NCBI GenBank assembly: GCA_947650365.1
Contig: OX393549.1
Location: forward strand, 38,273,098 to 38,337,097
Source of the DNA: Chamaelirium japonicum
Taxonomy: Eukaryota > Streptophyta > Magnoliopsida > Liliales > Melanthiaceae
DNA: 64,000 nt
Reading direction: 5' to 3'
Below, piece after piece: positions 52,901 through 64,000 of this stretch. The notes beneath the pieces are model-generated. The model searched no databases. It was not told where the DNA came from and worked only from the letters and a program-made list of their open reading frames with translations. The position numbers were made by a program, and so were the translations under genes. Position 1 is the stretch's first letter. Each line of letters begins with the position of its first letter.

Positions 52901-55900
52901 TAGACCCACCCTCAACTACCAAAACCTACCCATACCTACCCCAACCCACTCATACCAACCTCGACCCACTCATACCCACCCCAACCCACTCATACACATA
53001 CATACCTACCCTTTCATACCTTTATGCATCCCCACCCTACCATACCCCCCATATACACCTTATACCTCCTATTCTACGCCATACCCATCTCAAACTAATA
53101 CCCACCCAGCCACACTTACCCATTCATACCTCCTCTCATGCTTACTTACTTATACCCACCCATACTTATACCCATCCTTACATACCCATACCCACCCCTA
53201 TATGCCCATACATATATATAATCATTCATACCCATCCTCACTCACTGAAACTCACACTTACCTATCCAAAAAAATCCAATCCAATCTATATTCATTCATA
53301 CCCGCCCATACACACTCATACTCATCATAATCCATGTATACTCAATTATACCCACCCATACCCACCACCATCTATCTATACCCACTAATATCTACCCCTA
53401 TGTACCCTTATTCACCCATACCACGCTCACCCTCCATACATATCTATACCAATAAAAACCCATTACTACCCCTTCAAACCTACCCATACCCATTCTTACT
53501 CACCTCTATCCTCTATACAAAACCATACCCATATTTACCCACCAAAACTCACCTATACAAATCTGAGACTACCTATACCCTCCCATATCTATTTATACCC
53601 CTCATACCCACCAAATCCCCTCTATACATAGCCATACCCATTTATACCCACCCAAACCCAGATATGCCGACTCAAATCCACCTTTACCCATATATACACC
53701 CCCATACTCACCATAACCCACGCCTATTAACTGAAACTTACCCGTACCTACCCGAACCCATCTAAACCTACCCAAACCAATTCATACCCATCCAACCCAC
53801 CCATAATAATTTAAATCCACCTACACCCATCTATACTCACGCAAACCCACCCATTTGTACCCCACCCATATAACTATAAGCAAACCAACCCTAACCCACT
53901 AATACCCAATACAACCCACCCATACCTATCGACATCTATCCAAACCCATCCATACCCATCCCTACTTGTTTGTACCCACCTCGACCTACCTATGCCTATC
54001 TACATCCATCCTAACCTACCCATACCCACTCATACCAACCTATATATATCCCTACCCACCATACTAACCAATACACACTACCACTCACCCAGACCCACCC
54101 TCAACCACTAAAACCTACCCATACCTACCTGAACCCACTCATACCAATCTCGACCCACTTATACCCACCCCAATCGACTCATACCCACCTATACCTACTA
54201 TTTTTTAGCTTTATGCATCCCCACGCCACCATACCCCCCACATCAACCTTATACCCCCCATTCTACCCCATACCCACGTCAAACCAACACCCACCCAGCC
54301 ATACTTACCAATTCATACGTCCTCCCACCCTTACTTACTTATACCTACGTATACCCATACCCATCCCCACATACCCATATCCACCACTATATGCCCATAC
54401 ATATATATAATCACCCATACCCATCCTCACCTATTGAAATTCATACATATCTACCCAAAAAAAAAAACAAATCCAATCCATACCTATTCATACCCGCTCA
54501 TACATACTCATACTCATCTTAATCCATGCATACTCACTCATACCCACCGATACCTACTATCATTCATCTATACCCACTAATATTTACCCCTATCTACCCC
54601 CATTCATCCATACCACGCCTACTCCCCATACTTATCCATACCAATAAAAACCTATTAGTACCGCTTCATATCTACCCATACCTATTCTTACCCACCCCCA
54701 TCCTCTATACATACACATACTCATACTTACCCATCGAAACACACCTATATAGATTCAAAACTACCTATACCCTCCCAAACCCACTTATACCTACTCATAC
54801 CCACCAAATCCCATATGTACATAGCCATACCCATTTATACCCACCCATATACATCGAAACCCACCTATATCGGCTCAAATCTACCTTTACCCACAGATAC
54901 ACCCCTATACCCACAACAACCCATGCTCGTCAATTGAAACTTACCCATACCTACCCGAACCCATCTAAACCCATCTAAACTAACCCAAACTAACTTATAC
55001 CTATCTATAATAACTCATACCCACCCTCACCATTCCCATACCCAGTCTAATTTATTCATACCTATCCGTACCCATCTAGACCCACCCAAACCCACCCATA
55101 TTCACCCCACCTATTTAACCATATGTATACCAACCCCAACCCACTTATACCCAATACAACCCACCCATACCTATCATCATCTATCCAAACCAACCCATAC
55201 CCACCCCTACTTATCTATACCCACATCGACCTACCTATGTCTATTTATACCCATCCCAACTTACCTTTACGTACTCATACTCACCTATATATATCCCTAC
55301 CTACTATACCAACCAATACCCACCCCCACTCACCCAGACGCACCCTCAATAACCAAAACTCACCAATAACTACCCCAACCCACTCATACCAATATCGACC
55401 CACTCATACCCACCCCAACCCACTTATACCTCCCCATACTTACCTTTTCCTAGCTTTATGCATCCTCACCCCACTATACCCCCCTAATCCACCTTATACC
55501 CCCCATACTACCTTATGCCCTCCTCAAATCAACACCCACTCAGCCACACTTACCCATTCATACCTTTTCCCACCCTTACTTGTACCCACCCATCCCCATA
55601 TACCCATACCCACCCCTATATGCCCATACATACATATAATCACCCATACCTATCCTCACCCACTGAAACTCACACATACCTACCCAAAAAAAACCTTATC
55701 CAATCTATATACATTCATACTCACTCATACACACTTATACCTATTATATTCCATGCATACTCACTCATACCCACCCATACCCACCATCATCTATCTATAC
55801 CCACTAATATCTACCCCTATCTACCCCCATTCACCCATACCACACCCCAGCCCCTTACCTATCCATACCAATACAAACCTATTACTACCACTTCATACCT

Positions 55901-57842
55901 ACCCATACCAATTCTTACCCACCCCCATCCTCCATAAATACCCATACCCATTTTACCCAGTAAAACTCACCCATACATATCCGAAACTACCTATACCCAC
56001 CCATACCCACTTATACCTACCAAATCCTATCTGTACATAGCTATGCCAATTTATAGCAACCCATACACACCGAAACCAACCTATATCGGCTCAAATCCAC
56101 CTTTACCTATAGATACACCCTCATACCCACCACAACCCATGCCTATAAGCTGAAACTTACCCATACCTACCTGAACTTACCTAAACCAATCCAAACCAAC
56201 TTATACCTATCAAACCCACCGAAAATAACTCATACCCACCCTCACCCTACCCATACCCAGTCCAACTTATTCATACCTACCGATACCCATCTATACCCAT
56301 CCAAACCCACCCATATACACCCCACCTACATAACCATATGTATACCAACCCCAACCCTCTTATACCCAATACAACCCACCCATACCTATTGTCATCTATC
56401 CAAGCAAACCTAAACCCACCCATACTTATCTATACCCACCTCGACATACCTATGCCCTTCTATACCAACCCCAACCTATCCATACATAAATATACCTAAT
56501 TAAATGTATCCCTACCCACCATACCAATCAATATCCACCCCCACTCATCCAGACCTAACTTTAACCACCAAAACCAACCCATACCTACCTAATCCATTCA
56601 TACCAACCTCAACCCACTCATACCCACCCTAACCCACTCATACCCACCCATTCTAACTTTTTTAAAGCTTTATGCATCCCCACCCCACCATACCACCCAT
56701 ATCCACCTCATACCCCCCATTTACCCTATACCCATCTTAAACCAACACCCACCCAGCCACACTTACCAATTCATATCTACTCCCACCCTTACTTACTTGT
56801 ACCCACCTAAACCCATCCCCACATACCTATACCCACCCGTATATGCCCATACATATATATAATTACCCATACCCATCCTCACCCACTAAAACTCACATAT
56901 ACCTACCAAAAAAACCCAATCCATACCCATTCATACCCGCCCATACACACTCATACCCATCATAATCTATGCATACTCACTCATACCTACCCATACCCAC
57001 CACCATCCATCTATATCCACTAATATCTACCCATACCTACCCCCATTCAACCATACCACGCCTACCTCCCATATCTATTCATACCAATACATACCTATTA
57101 CTACCCCTTCATACCTTCCCATACCCATTCTTACCCACACTCATCCTCCATACATACCCATACCTATACTTACCCATCGAAACTTACCCATACAGATCCG
57201 AAACTACCTATAACCTCCCATACCTACATATACCTAATCATACTCACCAAATCCCATCTATAAATAGCGATACCCATTTATACCAACCCATATACACCAA
57301 AACCCACCTATGCCGACTCAAATCAACCTTTACCCACAGATACACCCCCATACCCACCACAACCCACGCCCATCAATTAAAACTTACCCATACATACGCG
57401 AACCAATCTAAACCCACCAAAACCAACCCAAACTAACTCATACCCATCCAACCCACCCATGAAAACTTATACCCACCTTCACCCAACCCAAACCCAGTCC
57501 AACTCATTCATACCTACCCGCACCTATCTATACCAACCTATATGTACCCCACCCACCTAACCATATGTATACCAACCCCAACCCACTTATACTCAATACA
57601 ATCTACCCATACCTATCGCCATCTATACCCACCCCAACCTCCCCATACGCACTAATACAAACATATATGTATCCTAACCCACCATACCAACCAATACCCA
57701 CCCTTACTCACCTAGACCCATCCTCAACCACCAAAACCTACCCATACCTACCCCAACCTGCTCATACCAACCTCGACCCACTCATACCCACCCCAACCCA
57801 CTCATACCCACCCATACCTACTATTTACTAGCTTTATATATG
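49983..57842. repeat. C-rich macrosatellite, about 6.4 units of 1.22 kb
   Basis: The whole 7.86 kb is made of short words such as ACCCATACCCACC, CTCATACCCACC and CTATACCC. A higher-order unit is shown by CGGCTCAAAT(C) landmarks at 50001, 51224, 52438, 53668, 54871, 56087 and 57314 (spacings 1223, 1214, 1230, 1203, 1216, 1227). AGCTTTATGCATCC landmarks keep the same spacing. The minus strand is G-rich: 50528-50560 holds five G-runs of at least three with loops of 1-7, and each unit has a similar stretch. Long plus-strand Pro/Thr/Tyr-rich frames result from the lack of stops in this composition. Not the plant telomere repeat (TTTAGGG). Confidence 0.9.
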
Positions 57843-57949
57843 CCCCACCGATCCTCGAAGACGAAGAAGAAGAAGAAAGAAAGAAAAGAAAAAGAAAAGA
57901 AGAGAAAAGAAGAAGAAGAATAAGAGGATGAAGAAGGCGGCGAAGGCGA
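57843..57949. repeat. Purine-rich (GAA)n-like tract
   Basis: GAAGAAGAAGAAGAAAGAAAGAAAAG-like DNA between the macrosatellite and the element's protease frame. No gene. Confidence 0.7.
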
Positions 57950-59542
57950 TCAGCACCTCAGTCGCGCTTCTCCGTCCTCCTCGCCGTGGTCGTCGTCTTC
58001 GAGGACCGGCGGGGCATCTTGCAACTCGTCGTCCGAAGTAGAAGTATCACCGTTGTCAGTTTTGATAACGGAGATATAATTGATGGCTGCCATGGGTGGG
58101 TGAGCGGGTATTGAAACAACGTCTTCGACTGGCATTCCCAAACGGTCGAACACCGACCTCTTCCTTGGTTGCATGACTGGCCCGAGCCTTTCAAACACGG
58201 ATGTATACTTTAGATTCGACCGGCTTTGACTGCTTTTGTTTTGCTTCTGGAGTAAGGTTTGGCATCGAGCCCATCGCCGTCTTCTTTTGCTATCGGGACG
58301 GCTAGCGTAGGTAGAGCGTGCATCGGAGATTGTCGATCTTTCAGCTGCTTCGTCTACCATCTTTGCCCCAATGTAGTTGGAGGTGAAGGTCTTCTTCGCT
58401 GCAATCTTGATGACCATCGGAGTTTGACTGGAGCCGATGCCTCGGTGGTTCGGGAGAATTTGTTCACCGTTTTGAAACAGCCGAGCTTGAGTCCTCGTCA
58501 TCCTATGTGGTGTTGCTACTAGGGGAAGTATGCCCATGGCGCTTTCTTTGTTGTAGCCGGCTTTGAACAACAACTTGGTAGCGTTTTGCCCCCAACTCCC
58601 TTTTGGCTTGAATTCGAGTTGATTGGGGTCGACAAATTCGACAGGCCCGCTCGGGTTTGGAGCTTGCGTCAGACTAGATAATGGCAACGTCATTTCTTAC
58701 AGAGTGATGACATTGGCTTGTGATAATAGCGGGACCATCTTTCTTGTCGGAGTAGAAGGCGATTGCTCGGATTTACACAGCCACTGAGGTGCGAGACGTA
58801 GGACTGGCGTCGCTTGGACGAGCAACGGGGTATGTTGCATTGCTCTTGGCTCGGAACTGATGTGCATTCTTTGTCTTGATTGTGATGCTTCTTGGACCTC
58901 AAGTCTCGCCTTGTCGGAAGGTTGCATCGGATTTGCAGGGGGAGGAGCCTTATCCTGCTTTACTTCTTCTGCCTTCTGGGCTCGAGGGGCTTTAGCTGGA
59001 AGGACTTCTGCCACAAGGTCTCTTGCCTGATAGAACTTGGCATCAGCAAGGTATGCCTCGGCTTCACTAAATGGCTTATCATCGATGATGATGCACCTCT
59101 CCATGTCTTTCTCGTAGTACTTGAGGCACTGATGCCAAGTGGACACTACAATACCGTTCTCATGTAGCCATGGTCTTCCCAACAGGAGGTGATATAACGT
59201 CTGGCAATCAATGATGTGGAAGAGGACCGTGGTGTCGAGCGGGCCGATTGAAAGCTTCAGGCAGATGATTCCGATAGTGAACTGTCCACCCTGGTTGAAC
59301 CCTTGAATGACCAGCTGGCTGTGCGAGAACTGGTCATTGGTGATGCCGAGTTGCCGCATCGTTTGGATGGGCATGATATTGACGGTGGAGCCATAGTCTA
59401 GCAGGATTCGATTCACCGACTTCTCTTTGATGTATCCCAAAATGTAGATGGGCCGGTTATGCAATCGTGTTCCAAGTTGCAAGTCTTCGTACTCCGAGAA
59501 GGTTATCGTCGCATCGCACGAGGCCAGTCTTGCCCTTCTCAC
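57950..59542 (-). pseudogene. Retropepsin-like protease region of a Tat-type element
   Basis: One frame (531 codons) with a single TAA at 58697-58699. The aspartic protease active site is ILLDYGSTVNIMP (Asp at codon 49 from 59542). Typical follow-on motifs are QLVIQGFNQGGQFTIG and LLGRPWLHENGIVVSTWHQC. The C-terminal part (58693-57950) is Lys/Arg-rich (RPDSKRRRRWARC, SVFERLGPVMQPRKRS, SVFDRLGMPVEDV) and ends acidic (VLEDDDHGEEDGEARLRC). In autonomous Tat elements this part is followed by reverse transcriptase; here it stops about 110 bases from the array. Retropepsin cleaves Gag-Pol in the particle. Confidence 0.75.
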
Positions 59543-60550
59543 CGTCCTTCCTTTTCCTCTTGTAGCTGTCCAGGTCTGCCAAGGCTACAGCCATTGCCAG
59601 GCGAGCCTTCTTCGGAAGATGCAAAGCTTCTAAGCGGTAAGTGCATGATTGCTTCGTCATGAGAGGCAGTGCCCCCTTTATCGGAGTCGTCTCCCTCATC
59701 GATGGAGTCGTCTTCTTTAGAAGTCTCGACCTCACCTTTTCCTTTCGGCATTTTACGAACTTCAACCATGCAACACGAGACCCTGATGTGCTGATCGATT
59801 GGGAGGAAGTGGTCGAGGAAGAACTCTTGCAACGTTGCTGGTTCTGGAAGGCTCTGCTGGAGGAGATCGTCTAGGTTTGCTGGCGGCACTTTGAACGCCT
59901 TCCTTCCTGGAGTCTTGCTTTTCTTCTTGTAAGTCCTTCGCTCGGGAAATCTCCTCACCACCCGGTTTGCTTATGTTGCCTTGCTTGTCGTGGCCTTTAT
60001 CACTGGGGTAGCATGACCCATGCCTCTTCGTCGGTGGATTCTCCCATGCTAAGATGATGATCGGTAGCAGCAGCTGGTTTCTTATCAGTTGGAGACACTT
60101 GTTCTTCCGGAGGCTTCACTGGCTCGTCTTCTGATCCCCAACCGGTGGGCTTGATTTCTTCAATCGAAACGGATGGAGGCTTTGAGTAGAGGACATAATA
60201 ATCGAACTTTCCTAAAGACTGGCCCAACAGACCGACTTCTGGATCTCCTTGCTCGTATCTCTTCTGGAGAGCACGTTGGGATGTAACTTGACTGAGAGGG
60301 ACTCACTCTTCTGGAAGCTCCACTGACTCGTCTTCTGATCCCCAGCCGATGGGCTTGATTTCTTCGATCGAAATGGACGGAGGCTTTGAGTAGAGGACAT
60401 AATAGTCGAATTTGCCTGAAGGTTGGCCCAGCAAACCGACTTCTGGATCTCCTTGCTCGTACCTCTGTTGGAGAGTACGTTGAGACATGACTTTGCTTAG
60501 GAGAGGTGCTGGCGTGAGCGATGGCTGCCCCCGAGGCAATGCCGTTTCTT
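59543..60550 (-). pseudogene. Gag-protease linker with in-frame 204-bp duplication, decayed
   Basis: Minus-strand frames shift repeatedly. Recognisable pieces are VRRFPERRTYKKKSKTPGRK, PATLQEFFLDHFLPIDQHI and HLPLRSFASSEEGSP. A 204-bp direct repeat (68 codons; TCTTCTGATCCCC at 60127 and 60331) gives two copies of GKFDYYVLYSKPPS(V/I)SIEEI and WGSEDE. These match the stretch between Gag and protease in Tat-type polyproteins. Confidence 0.6.
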
Positions 60551-62513
60551 TCTCAGTGAGCGTAGGAGCACGTTGTCGTCGCTTCGAGACCTTCAGTTAG
60601 GAAGTTGACTTCGTGGTTGGCCTTTGACGGTTGACGCACAATTTGGGCGTTCTTTGTCATGCAGCAACGAGTACCGACGAGAAGGAACCGAAGGTAATGG
60701 ATGTCATATTGGCCGTAGCGATCTCCCCAGAGTCGATCTCTATCTTCCCTTGCTTTGCGAGCGCCATGATTCTTTCCTTGAAGACGAAGCACCTTTCGAT
60801 GGGATGGCTTACCACTCAGTGGTATTTGCAGAAGAGAGGGTCGTCGATGCGATGCATCTGCTCGGGCCTCTTTGAAGGAGGAAGCTCTATCATCTTCTCC
60901 TGCAGTAACTGATCAAACATGGAGGAGACTTCTGAGTTCGAAAAGGGGTACTCCTTTGTTTCGAGCTCCTCGAGAGTCATTCTTTGCCTTTATGGCGGAG
61001 GTGGCGATATGGCAGCTCCCTTTCTCTGATCCGGCTTGCCACCAAATTTGAGCGGCTTGGAGGTTGAAGTGACGTCGGCAATGTTGACTTGCTTCGGTTT
61101 CGGTGCCGGCGGTTTGTCCTTCTTCTCCACCTTCAGGACGTCCTTGTTCTTCGAGTCTCCACGGTTTCCTAGGCTGAGTTCCATGTCGTGAGCCCGAGTT
61201 GTGAGTTCTTTAATGGACCGAGGCTTGATCCCTTTGAGGATGTAGAGCAGGCCCTAGTGCATGCCTTGGGTGCACATCTCGATGACCGAGTCTTCAGACA
61301 ATCGGTCTTGTGAATTCAGTGCGAGGTTCCTCCATTTATCGATGTAGTCGATCACCAGCTCATCCTTCCTTTGCTTGATAGCAGTAAGCTCGGTCATGCT
61401 GACGGTGCGTCTGGTGCTGTAGAAGCAATTGAGGAACTCTCTCTCCATCTGATCCTAACTGTCGATAGATCCTGGAGGAAGATCCACATACCAGTCGAAC
61501 GCATTGCCTTTGAGGGTGCGAACGAACTGCTTCACCATCTCATCTCCGTATGTGCCAGCATTGTTGCAGGTTTCGATGAAGTGAGCAACGTGATGCCGTG
61601 GGTTTTCCTTCCCGTCAAAGTGCTGGAACTTTGGTGGCTGGAACTCGATGGGGAAGCGCAGCTGCTGGATCCTCGCGGTGTAAGGTTTCGAGTATGCCAC
61701 CGTGATTAAAGGGAGACCACTGCCATGGGAGAGTATCATGTCAGCTACCAATGCTTGTATTTGCTGTGCATTCATCATTGCTGTTGCCGGAGGTTATGTG
61801 GCTACCGAGACTGATGCTGGAGAGACAACTTCCGCCGAGACGGGAACCGAGGAGAGTGCTGGAGTCACCGTGTAAACTGTCGGAACAACCTCTGTAGGAG
61901 CGGGAGTTGAAAACGGAGCTGGAGCGGCTACCGGAGAAGTAATTGGTTAATTATTTGTTGCAGCATCTTTTGCGCATAGCTTTTGAAGCAGAGTGTTGAT
62001 GTGACGATCCTTCTCCTCCATCAGTCGGGTAATCTACGTCATATGTTCACCCATTTGCATGACTTGGAGCTGAAGGGCAGACGGGGGATGATGACGGAGG
62101 ATGTCCCGATGTTGCATGCTTGCGTCCTCACCATCATCGTCGGAGATATAGTTACGCCGACTTGCTTCTGGTTGATGACGGATGTTTACCCCCTGCAGAG
62201 GAGGTGCAACGTTGCCTGGAGAACCCGAACGGGCTTGGGGTTGGGGCTGGTCCTCCCCAAACTTCTGGACATAGACTCCAGGATCGAGGCTTGTTTCTTC
62301 ATACACCAAGGCCTCGTCGGCGCTTTGGTGAGCATCTTCAGTAGCGATTTCTGGTATAAAAATATCCATAATAGTTCGAGTACGCCGAGTATAGACGCGT
62401 ACTATCGGGGGAACATCACTCTCCGGATTTACTGGACCACCGTGTCGGAGTGGAGGAGAATCGACGATTGGTGAAAGACCTAGAGCGAACGCATCGTTGC
62501 TTGTCCCGGCCAT
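60551..62513 (-). pseudogene. Gag of a Tat-type Gypsy element, multiple stops
   Basis: Begins MAGTSNDAFALGLSPIVDSP at 62513, about 50 bases after the primer site, and keeps one frame to about 60990. The Gag core is FQPPKFQHFDGKENPRHHVA, FVRTLKGNAFDWYVDLPPGS, then MEREFLNCFYSTRRTVSMTE, LTAIKQRKDELVIDYIDKWR and LSEDSVIEMCTQGMH. In-frame stops lie at 62034-62036, in the stretches about 61948 and 61796, at 61455-61457 (TAG for Trp) and at 61254-61256 (TAG for Trp). A frame change follows near 60900. The pattern of TGG-to-TAG and CAG-to-TAG is what cytosine deamination produces. Confidence 0.75.
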
Positions 62514-62561
62514 TGCGAACTTGAAGCAACTTCTTCAGCCGTACGAATGAAAGGAGAGGAT

Positions 62562-62579
62562 GTACCACCGGGCGTGCCA
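62562..62579 (-). other. Primer binding site of the right-hand element
   Basis: The minus strand reads TGGCACGCCCGGTGGTAC just inside the LTR end, a common Tat-lineage primer-site form. It confirms minus orientation and the gag start. Confidence 0.75.
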
Positions 62580-62585
62580 GAAATC

Positions 62586-64000
62586 TGTATGCACAGAAAA
62601 AGATCTGGGTCGTCTTTATTGCAAGCACACGAAAATTACAAGAGACCGGGACCCGGGGACTCGGGGGTGGTGAGCCGGGTGCGGCGAATATTGATCAGGA
62701 GATTATGGAAGAGATCCTCTGGAGGGTCCCTTTGATCCGTGTCTCCATGTGGTATTCGTGCGAGAGCTCTGAAGGGGTTGTCCAGGATAGAGGTCTTTAC
62801 AGAATGAGGGTTTTTGAGAGGCTAAGGAGTATCCACCATTGCTTTTGTCTCTTTCGTGCTTCGCGCTTTCTCAGCTAGGGGGTTTTTGGCTTCATTCCTT
62901 GGTCTTCGTGTCTTCCTCGATCTTTGCTTGACCTCAGCGTCCTTGATCGTCGGTTTGCGGCGTCGATCGTACTTTTGGCATCGGCTTTGGCTTTGGCTTT
63001 CAACTTTGGCTTGACTTTAGCGTAGCTCTGGCTTTTGCTTTGCTTTGGCGCTTGCGCTTGGACGTAGATTGGGGGAGACTTGCGATGCTTTCGTTCTTCC
63101 GGAATTCGCGTCGTATCGACTAGAACGTGCAGTGCTTTTGCTCGTGACCGGCGTAGTCACTTGGCTTTGGCACTTGCGTTACTTTGGCACGGGCTTTACC
63201 GAGGCTTTTGCTTTGGCTTCTTGCGTGGACTTTTGCTTCGGCGTCGACTCGATCTTCTTCTCGAACAGCGGTGGCGATTTCTTCAAGGCTTCTGGCTTTC
63301 TCGATGGTTTAGGTGTCGGCTAGACTTTGCTTCTTCTTCGGGCTTCTTTGGCGTGATCAAAGTCGAAGGGTACCTTTGAAGACGGCGAGGGTGGCACCGA
63401 TCTCCGTGCGATGATTGTAGCGTCAGCTTTGCTTTGAAGACGACGGGTGTAGCGACGACTTTGCTTCTCTTCTTCTCCGGGCTTCTTTAGCGTGATCGGA
63501 TTCGAAGGGTTCCTTTGAAGACGGTGGGGGTAGCACCGATCTCTGTACGATGGTTATAGCGTCGGCTTTGCTTTGAAGATGATAGGTGTAGCGACACTTC
63601 GGGGGTTCCTCTCTAAGCTTTCTTCTTTGTGGATGGAGTGGACGTTTATCGAAGGCGATGGGTGATGACGCTTCGGGCTTCTTCTCCGGGCTTTTGGGCT
63701 TGATCGAAGTCGAAGGCTTGTTGGAGACAACGGGATGGTGCCGCTCTGATCTTCTTCTTTGCCCTTTGCTTCTGGCGTCTTCGGAGTCGAAGGGTTCCTC
63801 TTCTCTAAGCTTTCTTCTTCGTGCACGGAGTTGAATGCTTGATCTTCTTGTGCAAGGGTCTTCACGTTGATGAGGGCTTTCAACGGACTAAGCCGGTCCC
63901 AAAGGGATAGGCTTGCCCGTGCCTCGTGAAGCCTTGGGTCGATGAAGAGCGCATCTCCTCTTCTACAGGGCTTCCTCGCTTCGTCTTCAGCTTGCGACCT
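62586..64000 (-). repeat. 5' LTR of the right-hand element (partial, runs off window)
   Basis: The minus-strand end reads ...GCAATAAAGACG...CTGTGCATACA, giving a polyadenylation signal about 35 bases before the CA end and then the primer site. Inside are GGCTTT-rich tracts (62980-63240) and a two-copy direct repeat of about 139 bp (CCTTTGAAGACGG at 63373 and 63512). The other LTR edge is not in the window, so the length is at least 1.4 kb. The short minus-strand frame at 63883-63554 is repetitive and not recognised. Confidence 0.6.

Noticed and set aside
49950-57831. Long Pro/Thr/Tyr/His-rich open frames (up to about 300 codons) on the plus strand
   Set aside because: They follow from a stop-poor ACCCATACC composition, shift frame between units, start at random Met codons and show no domain. 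They are satellite artefacts, not extensin-like proteins.
49983-57842. Interstitial telomere
   Set aside because: The word is ACCCATACC-like, not CCCTAAA; no run of the plant telomere repeat occurs.

Overview
This is a plant nuclear window, almost certainly from an angiosperm. It carries RPS2/RPS5-type CC-NBS-LRR (CNL) resistance-gene copies, L1 and RTE LINEs, Tat-type Ty3/Gypsy LTR elements with TGGCGCC or TGGCACGCC primer sites, hAT-like and Mutator-like non-autonomous DNA elements, and long (CT)n microsatellites. No single-copy marker fixes the species. The gene family and repeats would suit a magnoliid or early-diverging eudicot, but that is a guess. I see no rRNA, tRNA or CRISPR.

Layout. 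(1) 1-2271: LINE and hAT-like remnants, then the 5' end of CNL pseudogene copy 0. (2) 2272-11635: a young LTR element on the minus strand, nested in copy 0, with 612-bp LTRs that differ at 3 positions and a GTTTG target duplication. It encodes only Gag. The rest is tandem arrays (143-, 51-, 226-, 117-, 67- and 107-bp units) plus a captured fragment of a 5'-adenylylsulfate reductase (APR) gene. (3) 11641-18578: more of copy 0, split again by a nearly full-length L1 LINE with a 17-bp target duplication. (4) 18607-28909: first copy of a segmental duplication containing CNL copy 1 (pseudogene), a 5'-truncated LINE, a retroelement-derived leader and a retroelement LTR with the start of gag. (5) 28910-38788: intervening DNA with a Mutator-like element, a poly(A)-ended repeat block, an RTE LINE and an LTR-like end. 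(6) 38789-49826: second duplication copy, containing CNL copy 2, the only CNL whose body is open (953 codons). (7) 49983-57842: a 7.9-kb C-rich macrosatellite with units of about 1.22 kb. (8) 57950-64000: a decayed gag-protease region and 5' LTR of another minus-strand Tat-type element.

How the parts relate. The only plausible host coding gene is CNL copy 2, an intracellular immune receptor of the NB-ARC class. Copies 1 and 2 share a TGA at codon 21 after the ancestral ATG, so that lesion predates the duplication and any product must start at an internal ATG. Copy 0 lost its whole NBS before or between two retroelement insertions. The most unusual object is the 9.4-kb gag-only element. It is almost fresh by LTR identity, carries two arrays whose units each contain two short inverted repeats, and has transduced a host sulfur-assimilation gene fragment. 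The second Tat-type element also stops after protease and runs into a giant array, so both Gypsy elements here lack polymerase and adjoin arrays. All homology statements are from reading the sequence by eye; no database search was run.
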